From the NCBI RefSeq assembly GCF_000424465.1, contig NZ_KE384196.1, positions 1-64,000 on the forward strand: DNA of 64,000 bases, written 5' to 3'. This DNA comes from Butyrivibrio hungatei NK4A153. Its GTDB lineage: Bacteria; Bacillota; Clostridia; Lachnospirales; Lachnospiraceae. The notes beneath the pieces are model-generated. The model saw only the letters and a program-made list of their open reading frames with translations. It made no database searches and had not been told where the DNA came from. Of this stretch, positions 25,503 through 34,215 are shown one piece after another (the stretch's first letter is position 1; each line of letters starts with the position of its first letter). The position numbers and the translations under genes are program-made.

Positions 25503-26396
25503 ATGTTCGATCGTCTAATTGGTGTATATTTGGTTGAGAAAGGCTTGCTCGACAAGAGTCAGCTTGAGAAGGCATATCAGATACAAGAATCCAATTGCGC
25601 TAAGCTTGGTGTTATAGCTGTTGCAGAGAAGCTTATGACTATAGCACAGGCTGAACAGGTAAATGCCATGCAGGCATCTATGGATAAGCGTTTTGGTGAT
25701 ATTGCCATCGAGCGTGGGTACTTGACAGAGACTCAGGTAAGCCGTCTTGTGGAGTTGCAGGGAAATCCGTATCTCGCATTTATTCAGGCACTTACGGATA
25801 TGGGAGCTATTTCCATGAGTAAGTTGGCAGAGGTGGAGGAAGAATATCAGAAACTTCACGGTTTCACAGAGTCGGATATGGCAACACTTAAGTCCGGTGA
25901 TGTTGAAAAGATCGTGCCTATTTTCCTTGAGACTGAAGACCAGATGTACAGAGGAATGTTTTCCATGGGTATTAAGAATATGTACAGACTCGTGGATAGT
26001 CATGTATTTGTCGGAAAGGCATATACGACAAAAAATATCAAGGATGAAGTCCTTGGCTATCAGAAATTCCATGGAGATCAGAATGCGTTTGTAGGCATTT
26101 CAGGCAAGTTTGAAGATGTGCAGAGAATGGCTAAAGCGTACACTAAGGAAGAATTTATTGAAACAAGAGAAGACGCGCTTGACGCGGTTTGCGAACTTAT
26201 AAATTGTATCAACGGTTTATATGTAACAGAACAGAGTAAGGAATCAAAGTTCATTGAGCTTGAGCCCCCGGCATTCTCTGTTTCAGAAACAGAAGCTAGC
26301 TGTGATGAGATCATGGTAATGCCTGTTTACATCTGTGGTGGTGAGGTTAAATATCTCATTGCAGTATCAAAAGACACAAAAATAACGACCATGTAA
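25503..26396 (+). CDS. CheX-like chemotaxis protein with an N-terminal MshEN/GspE-N-like domain
   Basis: 297 residues. Residues 1-110 hold three short helical repeats of the GspE/MshE N-terminal type (LVEKGLLDKSQLEKAYQIQ, AEKLMTIAQAEQVNAMQ, IERGYLTETQVSRLVELQ). Residues about 150-297 resemble the CheX/CheC phosphatase fold: FVGISGKFEDVQRMAKAYT, then the helix TREDALDAVCELINCINGLYV where Glu and Asn stand at the catalytic spacing of the CheX ExxN motif, and MVMPVYICGGEVKYLIAVS. It probably dephosphorylates the response regulator encoded 21 nt downstream. The N-terminal domain could bind c-di-GMP or ATP, by analogy to MshEN, but key residues were not verified. Confidence 0.72.
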   Translation: MFDRLIGVYLVEKGLLDKSQLEKAYQIQESNCAKLGVIAVAEKLMTIAQAEQVNAMQASMDKRFGDIAIERGYLTETQVSRLVELQGNPYLAFIQALTDMGAISMSKLAEVEEEYQKLHGFTESDMATLKSGDVEKIVPIFLETEDQMYRGMFSMGIKNMYRLVDSHVFVGKAYTTKNIKDEVLGYQKFHGDQNAFVGISGKFEDVQRMAKAYTKEEFIETREDALDAVCELINCINGLYVTEQSKESKFIELEPPAFSVSETEASCDEIMVMPVYICGGEVKYLIAVSKDTKITTM

Positions 26397-26417
26397 TAGG
26401 TTGGAGGAATATAGAAA

Positions 26418-26774
26418 ATGAAGAACGTTTTAATAGTAGATGATTCCAGAACTTCAAGAAAAGTTTTGAGAGATATATTGGAAAGAGCCGGCTATTCAAT
26501 TGTAGGTGAAGCTGTTAACGGCCAGGAAGGTTTTGATGAGTACATGAAACTTAAGCCCGACATTGTTACCATGGATATCACTATGCCTGTACTTGACGGT
26601 ATTGATTCACTCAAGCTTATCAGAGAAGCTGATCCCAATGCAAAGGTTGTTATGATTACAGCTGCAGGACAGAAGCATAAGATGATGGAAGCGGTTAAGC
26701 TCGGAGCAGCAGAATTTGTTGCAAAGCCTTTTGTTGAAGAAACTGTTATCGATGCACTTTCACATTGCTGCTAA
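26418..26774 (+). CDS. cheY: CheY-like single-domain response regulator
   Basis: 118 residues, one receiver domain. The acidic pocket is in IVDDSRTSRK, the phosphoacceptor Asp in VTMDITMPVLDG, the switch Thr in MITAAGQ and the conserved Lys in FVAKPF. There is no output domain, so it acts by binding a partner, most likely the flagellar motor switch. The CheX-like phosphatase gene lies directly upstream in the same operon. AGGTTGGAGG precedes the start. Confidence 0.9.
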   Translation: MKNVLIVDDSRTSRKVLRDILERAGYSIVGEAVNGQEGFDEYMKLKPDIVTMDITMPVLDGIDSLKLIREADPNAKVVMITAAGQKHKMMEAVKLGAAEFVAKPFVEETVIDALSHCC

Positions 26775-26824
26775 TGGCTGTATGTGATCTGCAAGGCTGA
26801 TCGTTTAATACAAGACAGAATATG

Positions 26825-26858
26825 TGCGCTGCTCTTTTATGGGGGCAGCGCATTTTGA
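26825..26858 (+). terminator. Terminator of the cheX-cheY-like operon
   Basis: TGCGCTGC (26825-26832) pairs with GCAGCGCA (26845-26852), then TTTTGATTT. Confidence 0.75.
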
Positions 26859-26880
26859 TTTAATATAAAGGAGGCGCGAA

Positions 26881-27606
26881 GTGAACAGAAAAGTCCTTAT
26901 AACCGGTGCATCAAGAGGAATAGGAAAGGCTATTGCGGAAGCTTTCGCTGCAATGGGAGATGAACTTTTTTTGACCTGTAAGCAGAGCGAAAAGCAGTTG
27001 GCCGGTTTTGCCGAGTATCTTCGAAACGAGTACGGTATAAAATGCAGCAGTTTCACTTGCGATGCCGCTGATTATGATTCGGTGACGGATCTTTTTGCAA
27101 GGAAGATAAAAGACATAGATGTTGTCATAAACAATGCGGGAATAGCGCATATAGGGCTCCTTACCGATATGAGTGTCGCTGATTGGCGAAAGGTAATGAG
27201 CACTAATCTTGATTCGGTATTTTTTACATGCAAATCAGCTGCTGCTGTCATGTTGAGGAAACATTGTGGTAAGATAATAAACATAACTTCAGTGTGGGGT
27301 TCCGTCGGAGCATCCTGTGAAGTTGCGTATTCCGCATCTAAGGGCGGCGTGAATGCTTTTACCAAAGCGCTGGCAAAAGAGCTTGCGCCAAGTAACATTC
27401 AGGTTAATGCCATAGCGTGCGGAGTTATTGATACCGCGATGAACAGAGAACATCTGACGGAGGAAGATCTCAGCGCACTTGAGGATGAGATACCCGCCGG
27501 AAGAATGGGCGAAGCGACAGAAGTTGCCAAGCTTGCGGTCATGCTTGCGGACTCGCCCGAATATATGACCGGACAGATAATAACCCTCGATGGAGGATGG
27601 ATTTAG
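26881..27606 (+). CDS. Short-chain dehydrogenase, YmfI-like (probable EF-P 5-aminopentanone reductase)
   Basis: 241 residues from a GTG at 26881 with AAAGGAGGCG upstream. Classical SDR layout: NAD(P) loop TGASRGIGKAIA, NNAG at about residue 85, catalytic Ser/Tyr/Lys in SVWGSVGASCEVAYSASKGG, and GQIITLDGGWI at the end. The block SVWGSVGASCEV is closest to Bacillus YmfI, which reduces the 5-aminopentanone group on elongation factor P. FabG (3-oxoacyl-ACP reductase) is the alternative, but no fatty acid genes are nearby. Confidence 0.75.
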   Translation: MNRKVLITGASRGIGKAIAEAFAAMGDELFLTCKQSEKQLAGFAEYLRNEYGIKCSSFTCDAADYDSVTDLFARKIKDIDVVINNAGIAHIGLLTDMSVADWRKVMSTNLDSVFFTCKSAAAVMLRKHCGKIINITSVWGSVGASCEVAYSASKGGVNAFTKALAKELAPSNIQVNAIACGVIDTAMNREHLTEEDLSALEDEIPAGRMGEATEVAKLAVMLADSPEYMTGQIITLDGGWI

Positions 27607-27620
27607 GGTGGAAAAGATTA

Positions 27621-28397
27621 ATGATTCTATTTTTTGATATTGACGGAACGCTTTGGGACTACAAGAATTACATCCCGGAGAGCACAAAAGAAGGAATAAG
27701 GAAGGCAAAGAAGAACGGACATAAGTGCTTTATAAACACAGGAAGATCAAGATCTTTTGTAAGCAATAAAGAACTTTTGGGAATGGGTTTTGACGGTATC
27801 GTTTCGGCGTGCGGATGTATGATCGAATACGACGGAAAGACTATTTACAACAGAATTATGGATAAAGATGATGCGATAAGAACTGTGGAAACGGTTCAAA
27901 GATATGGATTCAGACCAATCCTTGAAGGTCCGGAATATCTCTATATGGAAAGAAAAGATTTTGAAAATGATATGTACGGCAAAAAAGTTATGGCAGATAT
28001 GGGAGACAGACTTCGCGGTATCAATGATAATTGGGGAAACTGGCAGATCAACAAATTGTCATGCGCGACGACGGGATGTGATACCAAGAGCTGTTTTGCT
28101 GAGCTTGAAGATCTTTATGATTACATGATCCACAACGAGCATGCTGTAGAGATGGTTCCCAAGGGCTTTAATAAGGGTACGGGAATTGAGAAAGTCTGTG
28201 AACTCTTATCTGAAGATGTAAAAAACACTTTCGCTTTTGGTGACAGCGTAAATGATATGGAAATGATGCAGACTGCAGGAACGGCTATTGCAATGGGAAG
28301 ATGCGCTGATGAGATCGCAGATATAGCGGACTTTGTCACAACTCATCTTGAGGATGACGGAATTTGGAATGCGCTTAAAAAGTATGAGCTTGTATAG
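27621..28397 (+). CDS. HAD-superfamily phosphatase, Cof type
   Basis: 258 residues from the ATG at 27621, 14 nt after the reductase stop. The nucleophile motif is FFDIDGTLWDY, motif II is INTGRS, the Cof-type cap domain spans about 85-190, and motif IV is FAFGDSVNDMEMMQTAG. The Cof subfamily dephosphorylates sugar phosphates, nucleotides or cofactors in the cytoplasm; the substrate is not predictable here. Probably cotranscribed with the reductase; a terminator follows. Confidence 0.87.
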   Translation: MILFFDIDGTLWDYKNYIPESTKEGIRKAKKNGHKCFINTGRSRSFVSNKELLGMGFDGIVSACGCMIEYDGKTIYNRIMDKDDAIRTVETVQRYGFRPILEGPEYLYMERKDFENDMYGKKVMADMGDRLRGINDNWGNWQINKLSCATTGCDTKSCFAELEDLYDYMIHNEHAVEMVPKGFNKGTGIEKVCELLSEDVKNTFAFGDSVNDMEMMQTAGTAIAMGRCADEIADIADFVTTHLEDDGIWNALKKYELV

Positions 28398-28450
28398 TCG
28401 GTTTAATTGGTTATAAAAATTTTACTTTTAAAATATTCGAAATAGTGATA

Positions 28451-28482
28451 GGATTAGGTTGTGCACAATCTAATCCTTTTTC
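28451..28482 (+). terminator. Terminator of the reductase/HAD operon
   Basis: GGATTAG...CTAATCC with an inner TTGTG/CACAA pairing (28451-28476), followed by TTTTTC. Confidence 0.85.
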
Positions 28483-28539
28483 TTTTTATGCGGATATAGA
28501 GGAGTGCTTTTGAGTTTTATAGTTTAGGAGGAAATACAA

Positions 28540-29466
28540 ATGTTTGATATTATAATAATCGGTTCCGGCCCTGCAGGGCTTTCGGCTGCGGTATATGCAA
28601 AGAGAGCCGGACTTAATATGCTTGTTATAGAAAAAAATCCTGTGAGCGGAGGGCAGATAATCGATACGTATGAAGTTGACAATTATCTCGGTATCCCCGG
28701 TGTTAACGGATTCGATCTTGCAATGAAATTCAGGGAACATGCCGATAAATTAGGTGCAGAGTTTGCTGACGGAATAGTTACGGGAATCGAGAAGAGTTCT
28801 ACGGATGAAAAAGGAAAAACTATATTTAAAGTAAATACAGAGAATGAGAGCTATGAGACGCGCACAGTTCTTATAGCTGCAGGTGCACATCATTCCAAGC
28901 TCGGGATTCCCGGAGAAGAGGAATATATCGGAAAGGGAGTTTCATATTGTGCAACTTGCGACGGGGCTTTTTATAAGGGAAAGGTAGCTGCGGTTAACGG
29001 TGGCGGAGACGTAGCTGTTGAAGATGCGATATTCCTTGCAAGGTTCTGTGAGAAAGTTTATCTCATTCACAGAAGAGACGAGCTTCGTGCTGCGAAGATC
29101 TTGCAGGATGAGCTCTTTGGCCTTCCGAATGTAGAAGTTATCTGGGACAGCGTAGTTCAGGAAATACAGGGAGAGGGCAAAGTTACAAATTTAAGAGTTA
29201 AGAATATTAAAGAAAATAAAATCTCTGACCTTAATGTTGATGGTATTTTTGTGGCAATCGGTATACATCCGTCTACAGAAATCTTTGCAGATATTGTCGA
29301 ATGTGACGAAAACGGATATGTGATTGCCGGAGAAGATTGTGCAACAAATGTACCCGGAATCTTTGCTGCGGGGGATTGCAGGAAGAAGAGGCTTCGTCAA
29401 ATTGTTACTTCGGTGGCAGATGGTGCAAATGCCGTAACTGCGGCACAAGATTATCTTATAGTGTAA
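28540..29466 (+). CDS. trxB: Thioredoxin reductase
   Basis: 308 residues, the usual low-molecular-weight size. FAD loop IIGSGPAGLSAAVYA at the N-terminus, redox-active pair in YCATCDGAF at about residue 135, second nucleotide loop VNGGGDVAVEDAIFLA followed by HRRDELRA (the NADPH 2'-phosphate-binding HRR), and the closing FAAGDCRKKRLRQIVTSVADGA. It reduces thioredoxin with NADPH and protects this anaerobe from disulfide stress. AGGAGG lies just upstream. No thioredoxin gene is adjacent. Confidence 0.93.
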   Translation: MFDIIIIGSGPAGLSAAVYAKRAGLNMLVIEKNPVSGGQIIDTYEVDNYLGIPGVNGFDLAMKFREHADKLGAEFADGIVTGIEKSSTDEKGKTIFKVNTENESYETRTVLIAAGAHHSKLGIPGEEEYIGKGVSYCATCDGAFYKGKVAAVNGGGDVAVEDAIFLARFCEKVYLIHRRDELRAAKILQDELFGLPNVEVIWDSVVQEIQGEGKVTNLRVKNIKENKISDLNVDGIFVAIGIHPSTEIFADIVECDENGYVIAGEDCATNVPGIFAAGDCRKKRLRQIVTSVADGANAVTAAQDYLIV

Positions 29467-29612
29467 ATAAATGCGTTATATCCTAATAATAACCGGAATA
29501 CGAATTTTTTGTGAAAAATATATACAAAAAATTTGGTCAAAATTTGTTTGTTGTATATTTTTTTCAGTAATACTCTGGGAATATTGAAATTTTGGTGAAC
29601 GTGTTGCAAAAG

Positions 29613-29641
29613 TTGACAAACGGAAGCAAATAGCGTATATT
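29613..29641 (+). promoter_or_regulatory. Promoter of the NlpC/P60 gene
   Basis: TTGACA (29613-29618), 17 bp, TATATT (29636-29641). The leader to the TTG start is about 35 nt, too short for a ydaO-type riboswitch, which often controls such hydrolases. Confidence 0.75.
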
Positions 29642-29682
29642 TGTATATGCGTAACAAAAATGTAACAAACCGGAGGTTTCTT

Positions 29683-31065
29683 TTGAAAAAAACTGCTAAA
29701 CAGATTATGACCGCTAGTGTTGTAGCTGCAATAACAATTTCCAACATGAATAGTGTTTTAGTACATGCTGCACCTTCAAGGAGAGTAACGAGCGTTTTGC
29801 CTCAGGCAGGTTTTACATACGCTCTAGGGGATAATCAAGTATCACTTTCAACTCTTCAGAACAGTATCGACGAAGAAGAGAGTAGTTCAGGTAAAGGATC
29901 GAGCAAGAAATCGGGGAAGTCGGGGAGTCATGGGGATTCTTCAACTATCAGCAAATCTGTTGCTGATAAGATCGAATTAAGTTCTGCCGTTACCGATGCG
30001 ACACCAAATGCTTCAAATATTACAGGAAGTCTTCTGCGTGATATTTTGAATGCGACCGGATCCGCAAGCGGAGACGAGTCAGGTAGTGATGAACAATCCC
30101 AGGATGATTCAGAAAAACAGAATGTTGACAATTTCGTAGTTGCCAAAGTTGAAGGTTATGTAAACATTCGTGATAACCCGAGTGAAACTAACACTGAAAA
30201 AATTGGTAAACTGCCTAATAAAGCCCTTGGTACTCTTTTAGAGGAAAAAGACGGCTGGTATAAGATTAAATCAGGCGATGTAACAGGTTGGGTTAAGGCT
30301 CAGTACTGTATCGTTGGCCAGGAAGCTGCCGAGTATGCAGAAGATGTTGCTACCCAGATGGGTACTGTTAATACACAGGAAGGTGTTCTTAAGACCAGAA
30401 AAGAACCCGGCACAGATGCTGACGTAATGGGTTATGTTGCTCCTGATGAACAGGTTATTATTCTTGCTGAAGAAGAAGACAGCTCAGGCCAGAAATGGTA
30501 TAAGATAAGTATGGAGGAAGGTGACGTATACATTTGTGCTGAATACGTTAAACCTTGGCTCGATTATAAAGTGGCTGAATCTAATGACGCTGAGAAGAAA
30601 CGTCTCGCAGAAGAAAAAGCTAAGACTGATGCCAATAAGAAAGCTGCTAGTAAGAATACATCCGATAAGGCTGTAGGTAAGGACTATAAGTCAGCTGCTT
30701 CTTATACAACAGAGACAAGCTCAATCGGATCTGCGGTTGCAGAGTTCGCTAAACAGTTCGTTGGTAACCCTTATGTTTACGGCGGAACAAGTTTGACAAA
30801 CGGTGCTGACTGCTCAGGTTTCGTAATGAGTGTATATCAGAACTTCGGTGTAAGTCTTCCTCACAGTTCATCTGCTGATAGAACACAGGGAGCTGCAGTC
30901 GATGGACTTGCAAATGCACAGCCCGGTGATATCGTATGCTACTCAGGTCACGTTGCTATCTATATTGGTGGCGGACAGATTGTACATGCTTCAACAGCTA
31001 AGACAGGTATTAAGATTTCTAACGCTGATTACCGTAAGGTACTCGCAGTAAGAAGAATCTTGTAA
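29683..31065 (+). CDS. Secreted NlpC/P60 cell-wall hydrolase with two SH3b domains
   Basis: 460 residues from a TTG at 29683 with CGGAGG at 29671-29676. Signal peptide about 1-30 (MKKTAKQIMTASVVAAITIS...VHAA). A Ser/Lys-rich linker, then two bacterial SH3 domains: about 160-215 (VEGYVNIRDNPSETNTEKIGKL, GWYKIKSGDVTGWVKAQY) and 235-300 (GVLKTRKEPGTDADVMGYV, WYKISMEEGDVYICAEYV). A Lys/Ala-rich hinge leads to the C-terminal NlpC/P60 domain with Cys in NGADCSGFVMS, His in SGHVAIYIGGG and a further His in IVHAST. It should cut D-gamma-Glu-diamino acid bonds in peptidoglycan. Confidence 0.92.
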   Translation: MKKTAKQIMTASVVAAITISNMNSVLVHAAPSRRVTSVLPQAGFTYALGDNQVSLSTLQNSIDEEESSSGKGSSKKSGKSGSHGDSSTISKSVADKIELSSAVTDATPNASNITGSLLRDILNATGSASGDESGSDEQSQDDSEKQNVDNFVVAKVEGYVNIRDNPSETNTEKIGKLPNKALGTLLEEKDGWYKIKSGDVTGWVKAQYCIVGQEAAEYAEDVATQMGTVNTQEGVLKTRKEPGTDADVMGYVAPDEQVIILAEEEDSSGQKWYKISMEEGDVYICAEYVKPWLDYKVAESNDAEKKRLAEEKAKTDANKKAASKNTSDKAVGKDYKSAASYTTETSSIGSAVAEFAKQFVGNPYVYGGTSLTNGADCSGFVMSVYQNFGVSLPHSSSADRTQGAAVDGLANAQPGDIVCYSGHVAIYIGGGQIVHASTAKTGIKISNADYRKVLAVRRIL

Positions 31066-31087
31066 TTGAATATTGAATTAGACTTTA

Positions 31088-31126
31088 GCAAGGAGCTGAT
31101 TATTCAGCTCCTTGTTCATGTTTTCA
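31088..31126 (+). terminator. Terminator of the NlpC/P60 gene
   Basis: CAAGGAGCTGA (31089-31099) pairs with TCAGCTCCTTG (31104-31114); the tail TTCATGTTTTC is only moderately U-rich. Confidence 0.7.
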
Positions 31127-31194
31127 ATAAAGTGCACATAATAACAAAAGTCAATAACAAAAAGATTATTTTTTGAGAACAAAAGATTAATAAG

Positions 31195-31295
31195 TTATCC
31201 ACAGGATGTGAGAAAAATTGTCTAAAAAATGGACTTATACACGAAGTTATCCACATTATCCACGAAAATATGAAGGATTAATTGATTTTTCCACG
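31195..31295 (+). other. Cluster of five DnaA-box sequences in one orientation
   Basis: Two perfect boxes TTATCCACA (31195-31203, 31247-31255), one-mismatch TTATCCACG (31256-31264) and TTATACACG (31235-31243), and TTTTCCACG (31287-31295). The flanks, 31130-31194 and 31296-31380, are very AT-rich. dnaA is not nearby, so this may be a DnaA-titrating or DnaA-regulated site rather than oriC. The gap 31127-31499 holds no gene. Confidence 0.6.
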
Positions 31296-31399
31296 TTAAA
31301 AATCATGAAATAATTTTGTGCATCATTCACAAAAAAAGCGAAAATTTCAAAAGAGGTGGGTCAATTTTCGCTTATAAAATGTACTTATCGGGCTCGAAA

Positions 31400-31408
31400 T
31401 GGTATACT
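31400..31408 (+). promoter_or_regulatory. Extended -10 promoter of hpf
   Basis: TGGTATACT at 31400-31408, with a weak -35 (TGTACT, 31380-31385, 17 bp). It leaves a leader of about 85 nt. Confidence 0.5.
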
Positions 31409-31499
31409 GTACATATATAAATAACGGCCAAGGTGCAGTGAGCGTCAAATCTTAATATTGATGAAACATTACACGGGTCGAAGCAAAGGGGATGATTGC

Positions 31500-32030
31500 A
31501 TGAAATTTACTATTGTAGGCAAGAACATTGATGTAACACCCGGACTTAAGGCAGCGGTAGAAGAGAAGATCGGAAAACTCGAGAAGTATTTCACCTCTGA
31601 TACAGATGCCAATGTTACCCTCAGCGTTGATAAGGATAGACATAAGATCGAGGTTACCATTCCCGTTAAGGGCAAAATTATCCGTGCAGAGCAGGTCAGC
31701 AATGACATGTATGTATCGATTGACTTGGTAGAGGAGGTTATTGAGAGACAACTTAAGAAATACAGAAGTAAGATCGTTGATAAGCAGCAGGCTGAAGTCA
31801 GCAACTTCAAGAAAGAATATCTTGAGGCTGATTACATGGATGAGGAGACTATCCGCATCGAGAGGATCAAGAAATTCGATCCCAAGCCTATGTATGCAGA
31901 AGACGCATGCGTTCAGATGGAACTTTTGGGACACAACTTCTTTGTATTTGTTAATGCAGAAACAGACATGGTTAATGTAGTTTATAAGAGAAAGGGAAAT
32001 ACATACGGATTGATAGAGCCTGAAGTATGA
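31500..32030 (+). CDS. hpf: Ribosome hibernation promoting factor, long form
   Basis: 176 residues from the ATG at 31500 behind AAAGGGG (about 31485-31491). Residues 1-100 are the S30AE/YfiA domain (MKFTIVGKNIDVTPGLKAAVEEKI, KIEVTIPVKGKIIRAEQVSNDMYVSID) that occupies the mRNA/tRNA channel of the 30S subunit. Residues about 120-176 are the long-form C-terminal dimerisation domain (IERIKKFDPKPMYAEDACVQMELLGHNFFVF) that joins two 70S ribosomes into 100S dimers in stationary phase. The stop codon overlaps the next ATG (ATGA). Confidence 0.95.
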   Translation: MKFTIVGKNIDVTPGLKAAVEEKIGKLEKYFTSDTDANVTLSVDKDRHKIEVTIPVKGKIIRAEQVSNDMYVSIDLVEEVIERQLKKYRSKIVDKQQAEVSNFKKEYLEADYMDEETIRIERIKKFDPKPMYAEDACVQMELLGHNFFVFVNAETDMVNVVYKRKGNTYGLIEPEV

Positions 32031-34141
32031 TACGAGAATTCTTTTTTGGCAAAACTAAATATACCATAGTATTTACAGGGTTGCTGGCTGTCAGCGCAGC
32101 AACCCTTTTTTGTTGCGGGCTTGTAAAAGACAGCAGAACGGTCGTTATAAATGAAGTGTGTGCGGATAATTTCGGCGCATACAGAAATGATGCCGGAGAG
32201 TACACGGATTATGTGGAGCTCTACAACATGTCCGGTTCGGAAGTTTCAGGATTATATATTTCCGATAGTAGAAAGGACCTGAAGAAATTCAGAATAGAAG
32301 AGGCGATTCCTGCAAACGGATTTTTTGTGGCAAGCATCTCCAAAGATGCGGAGAACGGCTTTGGCATTAGCAAAGACGGAGAAACGATCTATCTAAGTGA
32401 TGAGGACGGCAATATGCTTGATGCCGTGACTCTTCCGAGACTTTCCTATGATGTGACTTATTCTAGGGAAGAAGACGGTAAAGGTAAGTTCGCATCTCTT
32501 TCGGCAACTCCCGGAGAGACAAACAGCGGTGCTTCCCATATTGATAATTCTTATATCGAAGGACCTGTTTTTTCTATAGAAGACGGATTCTATGACGAGG
32601 GAACCAAATTAAAGATCTCGTCTTCGCCGTGGGTGAATATTTTTTACACCGACGACGGAAGTGTTCCCGATGAGAATTCACAGAAATATAAGGGCGAGAT
32701 TACTCTTACCGACGCGTCCGCAAAAGAAAATGTGTATGCGAATGAGATAATGTACCCGACCTACAATCCGCCCGGCTACAAGATTGACAAGGCGAATGTG
32801 ATCAGTGCCGTGGCGATAAATAAGCTTACGGGCAAGAAGAGCAAAGTTGTGACGCACACGTATTTTGTCGGATATGATAAGAAGGAAAAATACAAGGATA
32901 AACAGATAATGTCCCTTGTCTTTGACCCTGCGGATCTTTTTGACCATGACAGAGGAATCTATACTCTGGGCAAGAAATATGATGAGTACAAGGAACTCGG
33001 GGGATTTACGGATTTGCCTGAAGATGAAGTTCCGGGAAGTTTCACGGATGATAACGGAGAAGTGTATTATAGAAGTTACTTCACTAATTCGGAGTTCTCG
33101 GGAAAAGAGTGGGAGAGAAAAGCGCATATGACTGCGTTTGATTCCGCTCATAAGGATTTCTTTTCCCAGGATATAGGTGTCAGGATATCGGGCGAGTCGA
33201 CGAGGTTCGTGTATCAGAAAGCGCTCAACCTGTTTGCGAGAGATATTTATGATGGGCAAAAGAACTTTGCTAAGAGTTTTGTCTGTAACAATGAAAAGAA
33301 AGTGCGACTTCGAAAAGGCGATGGCAGGATAATATATCAGGAGCCGTTCATTCAGTCCGTGATAGGAGAAACGGGAATTCCTTTCCAGAATTCCGTCCCT
33401 GAAGTTGTCTTTATAAACGGCGAGTATTGGGGAATTTACAATCTCAGAGAACAGTACGATGATAACTATTTTGCCGAGCGCTACGGCATTCCGAAAGATA
33501 TGTTATGGACTGAGAAAAACAGCGCAGTCGAGTGCGGAGATCCGGAGACGGATGAGAATTACAAGGCGCTGTATGATGTGATGATGAATGGCGATATGAG
33601 TGATGATGCGGTTTATTCGCAAGTTGAGAGCGAGATTGATATAGACAATATGGTCGATTATTATTGCATGCTCTTATTCTTTAACGATACCGACATCGAC
33701 GGCGAGCATAACAGATTTATGTTCAGGTCAAAAGAGCCGGGATACGGCGATTACGGTGACGGCAAGTGGCGCTTTGCTGCGTACGATCTTGATATTACCT
33801 GTGAGGATGTGGAAGCGGATACGGTTTCATATTACAGGGAACTTGATGAAAAGATGTTTATGCCGGGATTTTTCTATGAAAGACCTGGATTTAAGGAGCT
33901 CTTTTACAACAGGATGGTTGAGCTTACTGAGAATGAGCTGTCCTACGAGCATCTGAGTAAGAAGCTTGCTGAGTGGGACAAAATATACCGCGAGCAGAAC
34001 ATCGAGACGGTAAGAAGGTTTGAAGAGGACGGATACTCTGAAAAGGAGTATGAGAAAGATCTTGCGGCGCTTGACTCATTTTTTAAAAACCGAAAAGAAT
34101 ATGTCCTTAAAATGCTTGAAAAAGATATAAAAGAGAATTAA
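32027..34141 (+). CDS. Membrane-anchored CotH-like kinase with lamin-tail domain
   Basis: 704 residues. A transmembrane or signal segment covers about 12-32 (YTIVFTGLLAVSAATLFCCGLV). About 38-165 form a lamin-tail (LTD) domain beginning VVINEVCADNFGAY; about 180-275 resemble a chitobiase-type beta-sandwich (GPVFSIEDGFYDEG, IFYTDDGSVPD). About 295-640 are a CotH kinase-like domain: IMSLVFDPADLFD, GVRISGESTRFVYQKALNLFARD, VVFINGEYWGIYNLREQYDDNYFAE and the metal-site WRFAAYDLDITCE. CotH proteins phosphorylate partner proteins in spore coats; other members work at the surface. Its start overlaps the hpf stop by 4 nt, so translation is probably coupled. Confidence 0.85.
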   Translation: MIREFFFGKTKYTIVFTGLLAVSAATLFCCGLVKDSRTVVINEVCADNFGAYRNDAGEYTDYVELYNMSGSEVSGLYISDSRKDLKKFRIEEAIPANGFFVASISKDAENGFGISKDGETIYLSDEDGNMLDAVTLPRLSYDVTYSREEDGKGKFASLSATPGETNSGASHIDNSYIEGPVFSIEDGFYDEGTKLKISSSPWVNIFYTDDGSVPDENSQKYKGEITLTDASAKENVYANEIMYPTYNPPGYKIDKANVISAVAINKLTGKKSKVVTHTYFVGYDKKEKYKDKQIMSLVFDPADLFDHDRGIYTLGKKYDEYKELGGFTDLPEDEVPGSFTDDNGEVYYRSYFTNSEFSGKEWERKAHMTAFDSAHKDFFSQDIGVRISGESTRFVYQKALNLFARDIYDGQKNFAKSFVCNNEKKVRLRKGDGRIIYQEPFIQSVIGETGIPFQNSVPEVVFINGEYWGIYNLREQYDDNYFAERYGIPKDMLWTEKNSAVECGDPETDENYKALYDVMMNGDMSDDAVYSQVESEIDIDNMVDYYCMLLFFNDTDIDGEHNRFMFRSKEPGYGDYGDGKWRFAAYDLDITCEDVEADTVSYYRELDEKMFMPGFFYERPGFKELFYNRMVELTENELSYEHLSKKLAEWDKIYREQNIETVRRFEEDGYSEKEYEKDLAALDSFFKNRKEYVLKMLEKDIKEN

Positions 34142-34152
34142 AAATCATGAAG

Positions 34153-34215
34153 GAAACTTCCTGCGACGGTTTGGCAATTTGCTAAATAAAAACGTTTGTG
34201 GGAAGTTTCTTTTTA
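34153..34215 (+). terminator. Long-loop terminator of hpf-cotH
   Basis: GAAACTTCC (34153-34161) pairs with GGAAGTTTC (34201-34209), followed by TTTTTATT. The 39-nt loop is unusually long for a terminator. Confidence 0.6.

Noticed and set aside
29642..29682. ydaO-type c-di-AMP riboswitch before the NlpC/P60 gene
   Set aside because: The promoter at 29613-29641 leaves only about 35 nt of leader, too short.
31127..31499. Possible raiA-type structured RNA upstream of hpf
   Set aside because: The gap is AT-rich with DnaA boxes and shows no extended helices of a large ncRNA.
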